Shown in pieces: positions 12,980 through 16,465 of a stretch of DNA of 16,465 nucleotides (position 1 is the first letter of the stretch; every line of letters starts with the position of its first letter). The notes beneath the pieces are model-generated. The model was not told the DNA's origin. It saw only the letters and a list, made by a program, of their open reading frames with translations, and did not search any database. The translations under genes and the position numbers were made by a program. Source of the DNA: an uncultured Clostridia bacterium (GTDB lineage: Bacteria; Bacillota; Clostridia; TANB77; CAG-508); assembly GCA_944386315.1 (NCBI GenBank), contig CALXAS010000010.1, positions 1-16,465 on the forward strand, given 5' to 3'.

Positions 12980-15367
12980 ATGAAAAAAGTAAAATTAAGT
13001 ATTATTGTAAGTTATATTATAATACAATTCATCAGTTTAGTTATACCAATAACAAGTGTACAAGCCGATATCGCAGAAGGAGATACCATTACTCTGCAAG
13101 GAGATCATAAATGTGATCCATTATTAGAATATTGGATGACAGATTATCAAAGATGGAGTTATAAAGTAGTATGGTATGTATATTATCAAGACAAAGAAAC
13201 CAATCAAAAATATCCTGCATTTTGTATTGAGCCAAAGAAAAACGGAATAGGAACTGGTTATGATTCGTATCAGGCTACTTTAAGCAAAGAGCAAGATAAT
13301 GGTATTTGGCGTATTTTAAATAAAGGATATATGGGAAGTTCTTATACAGATTGGAACTTAGAATGTGATGATGATTTTTATACAGCCACCAAAGTAGCAC
13401 TGCATAGTTTTGTAGAAAAAATACGACCAATCGATAAGTATATTTTAGGTACAAGAGTAGCAGATGGCAATTCTGTAGAAGAAATTCAAAGAAGAGCCAC
13501 AAAAGTATTAGAGGTGGCACAAACTTTGTACGATTATGGCCTTACAGGGAAAGAAACTTACCAAAAACCTAAAATAACTATTCAAGAAAAAGGAGAACAA
13601 AAAAGGCAAAAAATAGATGGAGAAGATTATTTAGTGCAAGAGTATGTTGTACAAGCAAATGCCAAGTTAGTATCTTACGAAGTTTCTATTCAGCAATTTG
13701 TTTCTGGAACAAAAATTTTAAATTCTAGTAATCAAGAAAAGAAATCTTTTACAAATTCCAATTTTAAAATTGCTATTCCTATCCAAAATATCAAGAAAAA
13801 TTTTGAAGGAAATATATCTGTTTCAAATGCACAAGTAAAAACAAATCCTATTTATTATTGTACCAGTAGCATACAAGAGGCTCAAAACTACGTTACGTAT
13901 TGTACAGGAATAGAAAATACACAAGCAGAGACAAAAATACAAGTAGAAGTTAATCCAAGTACTTTGTGGATTAACAAAATAGATAAAGAAACCCAAGAAC
14001 CAATTGCGAATGTTACTTTCCAAATCAAAGGAGAAGATGGAAAAGAAATTGGTCAATTCACAACTAATCAAAGTGGAAATATAGAATTAAAAAATGTGGT
14101 ACCGCAAACAGTTACGATTAAAGAGATAGATGTGCCGGATGGATATGTACTAAGTGATGAAGTAAAAACTGTCACATTAGAATGGGGAAAAATGACGAAA
14201 GTAGTTTTAGAAAATACAAAGAAAAAAGGAGACTTAAAAATTGTTAAACTAGATGGGGAAGAAGAAAAACCATTAGAAAAAGTAGAGTTTGACCTAATAG
14301 ATGCACAGGGAAATATTGTAACTCATATGATTACAGATGAAAAGGGAGAGGCTACTGTGAAAAATTTAAATATAGGTAACTATATATTAAGAGAAACAAA
14401 AACACAAGAAGGATATCAAATAGCAGAAGATAAAGAAATTAAAATTGCCTGGAAAGAGTTATTAACAGAAGTAGTAGAAAATGTGAAGAAAAAGGGAAAA
14501 ATACAAGTCTATAAGGTGGATAAAGAAGATAGAAATCTTCCTATACCTGATGTGGTATTTGAAATAAGAGATAAAGAAGGAAAGGTGATAGATACTATAA
14601 CAACAGATGAATATGGCAGTGCAATTTCTAAAGAGTTACCAATAGGAGAATATACATTAGTAGAAACAAAAACAAATGAAGCATATGCTTTATCGAAACA
14701 GACTATAGTAGTAAATGTTAAAGAAAAAGAAATTACAGAGATTACAATAGAAAATGAAAAGAAAAAAGGAAAAATAGAGATTGTAAAAAGAGATAAAGAA
14801 GAAAATACAATACCTTTAGAAGGCGTTGCTTTTGAAATAAAAGATGCGCAAGGTGTATTAGTAGATACCGTTATTACAGATGAAACAGGAAGAGCATATT
14901 CAAAAGAATTACCAATAGGAGAATATCACATAGAGGAAATACAAACAAAAGAAAACTATGTATTACAAGAAGAAATTTATACTATCATAGTAGAAGAAAA
15001 TCAGATAAGTAGTATTCAAATAGAAAATAAAAAAATAAAAGGAAGAATAGAAATTACTAAAATTGCAAAGGAAGACAATGAAAGAAATGGAAAAAAAGCA
15101 GGAGAACCAATTAGTAATGTAAAATTTGAAATCTACGATGAGGAAAAGAAATTAATAGAAACTATACAAACCGATAATGAGGGAAAGGCCTATAGTAGCT
15201 TACTAGAAAAAGGTGTTTACTTTATAAAAGAAATAGAAACAGATAAAGATTATTTGTTGACAGAAGAATTATTGGAAATAGAAATAACAGAAGAAGGAGA
15301 ATTAGTATCTGTTATTGTAGAAAATGCTTCTAAAGAAATAGAAAAATTACCAAGGACAGGATTTTAA
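12980..15367 (+). CDS. Secreted surface protein: thioester-like domain, five SpaA/CnaB repeats, C-terminal LPRTG
   Basis: A 795-aa exported protein, probably an adhesin or fibre-like surface component. Residues 1-29 are a signal peptide (MKKVK, hydrophobic core, likely cut after VQA). Residues about 35-190 resemble a thioester domain: C82 in AFCIEPKKNG is the expected cysteine, but the position of the usual glutamine reads YTATKVALHSF with K138. After a middle domain (about 195-325), five SpaA-like CnaB repeats follow at about 328-412, 417-502, 507-592, 597-682 and 689-782. Each has an early Lys, an inner Glu (for example RETK, VETK) and a closing (V/I/L)EN, which are the residues needed for an intramolecular isopeptide bond. 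The chain ends in LPRTGF (790-795), with no hydrophobic anchor or basic tail after the sorting motif. It has an AGGAGG ribosome site and is monocistronic by layout. Confidence 0.88.
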   Translation: MKKVKLSIIVSYIIIQFISLVIPITSVQADIAEGDTITLQGDHKCDPLLEYWMTDYQRWSYKVVWYVYYQDKETNQKYPAFCIEPKKNGIGTGYDSYQATLSKEQDNGIWRILNKGYMGSSYTDWNLECDDDFYTATKVALHSFVEKIRPIDKYILGTRVADGNSVEEIQRRATKVLEVAQTLYDYGLTGKETYQKPKITIQEKGEQKRQKIDGEDYLVQEYVVQANAKLVSYEVSIQQFVSGTKILNSSNQEKKSFTNSNFKIAIPIQNIKKNFEGNISVSNAQVKTNPIYYCTSSIQEAQNYVTYCTGIENTQAETKIQVEVNPSTLWINKIDKETQEPIANVTFQIKGEDGKEIGQFTTNQSGNIELKNVVPQTVTIKEIDVPDGYVLSDEVKTVTLEWGKMTKVVLENTKKKGDLKIVKLDGEEEKPLEKVEFDLIDAQGNIVTHMITDEKGEATVKNLNIGNYILRETKTQEGYQIAEDKEIKIAWKELLTEVVENVKKKGKIQVYKVDKEDRNLPIPDVVFEIRDKEGKVIDTITTDEYGSAISKELPIGEYTLVETKTNEAYALSKQTIVVNVKEKEITEITIENEKKKGKIEIVKRDKEENTIPLEGVAFEIKDAQGVLVDTVITDETGRAYSKELPIGEYHIEEIQTKENYVLQEEIYTIIVEENQISSIQIENKKIKGRIEITKIAKEDNERNGKKAGEPISNVKFEIYDEEKKLIETIQTDNEGKAYSSLLEKGVYFIKEIETDKDYLLTEELLEIEITEEGELVSVIVENASKEIEKLPRTGF
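13961..15325 (+). repeat. Five tandem SpaA/CnaB-type domain repeats
   Basis: Repeats of about 85-94 codons begin near 13961, 14228, 14498, 14768 and 15044. Four of the five share an xKxD-containing first strand, and repeats 3 and 4 are closest (both contain KELPIGEY). The fifth is longer, with a charged insert NERNGKKAGEP near its start. They form the stalk of the surface protein. Confidence 0.8.
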
Positions 15368-15383
15368 ACAAAAATTGTTTAAA
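15363..15383 (+). repeat. AT-rich hairpin at the end of the surface-protein gene
   Basis: TTTAAACAA and TTGTTTAAA form a 9-bp stem with an AAA loop over the stop codon. No T-run follows. It is a weak terminator candidate, and no better one is present in 15368-15522. Confidence 0.3.
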
Positions 15384-15522
15384 GAATAAAAATTAGTAAA
15401 TACTAAAAATAAAGAGAGTAGAATTTGCTTATTTATACGTTAGTAAAAATTCTTATCTATGAATTCGAGGATAGAAAGAGTTATTAGATAAAAGAAAAGA
15501 TAGAAGGGATTGTGAAGAAAAG

Positions 15523-16386
15523 GTGAAACTGGGGCTAGCATTATCAGGTGGAGGGATTAGAGGAATTGCACATGCAGGAGTTTTAAAAGCATTACAAGAT
15601 AACCATATTACAATAGATGTCATAGGTGGAACAAGTGCTGGTAGCATGATAGCCTCTTTATATGCCATTGGGTATGAGCCAGAAGAAATATTTCATCTTT
15701 TTAAAAAACATGCAAAAAAAGTAATAGGAATGAATAGTATGCCCCTATTATCCGGAATTCAAAATGTAATGAAAATAGGAAGTAAAAAAGCCATAACAGG
15801 ATTAAAAAGTGGAGAAGCAATAGAAGAAATATATGATAAAATAGCACAGCAAAAACAGGTAAAAGTGTTAAAAGATATAAAAATGCCAATTGTGATTCCA
15901 GCAGTAGATATTACAGAATCAAAAGAATATGTATTTACCAATCAAATGCCAAAAGAAAAGGTAGATAACTCACAATATATTTTAGATAGTACCATAGGAA
16001 AGGCCATCCGTGCCAGTAGTAGTTTCCCGGCAGTATTTAGTCCTTGCAGGATAAAGACACATGCCTTTATGGATGGAGGAGCTTTAGATAATGTTCCCGT
16101 TTTTGAAGTAAAAAAACAAGGAGCAGATAAAGTAATTGCCGTTAAATTTGATGCAGACCCCATAGATGAAACTAGTAATCTAATGGATATTGTCATGAAA
16201 ACCATTGATATTATGGGAAATAAAATAGCAGAAGAAAGTTTAGAAATGAGTGATTTAGTATTGAATGTAACGACAGATAAAGTAGGACTTTTAGATATAG
16301 AGAAATTAGATAGTTGCTACCAATATGGCTATGACTGTGTAATACAAAACATAGATAAAATTTTGAACATTAGGGACGATCCCTAA
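15523..16386 (+). CDS. Patatin-like phospholipase (RssA/YjjU type)
   Basis: Cytosolic or membrane-associated serine acyl hydrolase of the patatin family, with a Ser-Asp dyad. All signatures are visible in order: the oxyanion-hole motif SGGGIRGIAHAGVL (8-21), the nucleophile elbow GTSAG with S38, and D184 in MDGGALDNVPV. Its 287 aa match the short bacterial RssA-like group. The only in-frame start near the conserved N-terminus is GTG at 15523 (KLGLALSGGG). The closest ribosome site, GAAGGG at 15503-15508, is 14 bases away, so translation may be weak. The substrate is unknown. It stands alone, 155 bases after the surface protein. Confidence 0.9.
   Translation: MKLGLALSGGGIRGIAHAGVLKALQDNHITIDVIGGTSAGSMIASLYAIGYEPEEIFHLFKKHAKKVIGMNSMPLLSGIQNVMKIGSKKAITGLKSGEAIEEIYDKIAQQKQVKVLKDIKMPIVIPAVDITESKEYVFTNQMPKEKVDNSQYILDSTIGKAIRASSSFPAVFSPCRIKTHAFMDGGALDNVPVFEVKKQGADKVIAVKFDADPIDETSNLMDIVMKTIDIMGNKIAEESLEMSDLVLNVTTDKVGLLDIEKLDSCYQYGYDCVIQNIDKILNIRDDP
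16370..16386 (+). other. Hairpin over the patatin stop codon
   Basis: TTAGGGA and TCCCTAA form a perfect 7-bp stem with a CGA loop, and the right arm ends in the TAA stop. No T-run follows directly. It may protect the mRNA end or be part of a weak terminator. Confidence 0.35.
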
Positions 16387-16404
16387 AGGGTTAAATAAAT
16401 TTCA

Positions 16405-16436
16405 AAATGCCCGAATTAAATAAGTAAAGGGCATTT
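16405..16436 (+). terminator. Possible weak terminator downstream of the patatin gene
   Basis: AAATGCCC (16405-16412) pairs with GGGCATTT (16429-16436) across a 16-base AT-rich loop, and only AATATTTG follows. The stem is convincing but the loop is long and the T-run poor. Nothing else is seen to the window end. Confidence 0.3.
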
Positions 16437-16465
16437 AATATTTGTCAAACACAAATACATTGTCA

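Noticed and set aside
15358..15420. A frameshift hiding a hydrophobic anchor after LPRTG
   Set aside because: Both alternative frames after the motif yield short Lys/Asn-rich peptides and stops, with no membrane-spanning stretch.

Overview
The window is AT-rich, densely packed DNA that reads as a chromosome segment of a spore-forming low-GC Firmicute (Clostridia). Genes mostly lie on the + strand, have strong AGGAGG-type ribosome sites, and include sporulation genes (yyaC, a spoIVFA-like gene, spoIVFB). Gene content and a shortened AlaRS would suit an uncultured gut clostridial lineage, but that placement is inference. No tRNA, rRNA, CRISPR array or intact mobile element was seen.

Layout. 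1-3742: a terminator from an upstream gene, then mtaB (tRNA methylthiotransferase), a compact alaS lacking its usual C-terminal third, and a HIT-family nucleotide hydrolase closed by a terminator. 3743-7466: a fatty-acid operon fabF-accB-fabZ-accC behind a leader with a long inverted repeat. It ends in a bidirectional terminator right after accC, without accD/accA. 7489-8417: two minus-strand genes, a conspicuously GC-richer 95-aa zinc-ribbon-like protein and a YcxB-like membrane protein. 8468-8529: an exactly symmetric 62-bp palindromic element between divergent genes. 8589-9845: a 79-aa unknown protein, YyaC, and a 115-aa tail-anchored unknown. 9988-11653: SpoIVFA-like M23 protein plus SpoIVFB, the intramembrane protease pair expected to activate pro-sigmaK. 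11682-12927: rpsF-ssb-rpsR with promoter, leader hairpin and a long terminator. 12980-15367: a secreted surface protein with a thioester-like domain, five SpaA/CnaB-type repeats and an LPRTG motif that is the literal C-terminus. 15523-16386: a patatin-like phospholipase.

Most genes are ordinary housekeeping or sporulation functions. The parts that deserve attention are the surface protein with an unusual end and a missing thioester glutamine, the symmetric 62-bp element, the GC-rich inserted gene, the minimal AlaRS, and inverted repeats in the fabF leader and the surface-protein promoter. I do not see a clear new multi-gene system such as a defence island.
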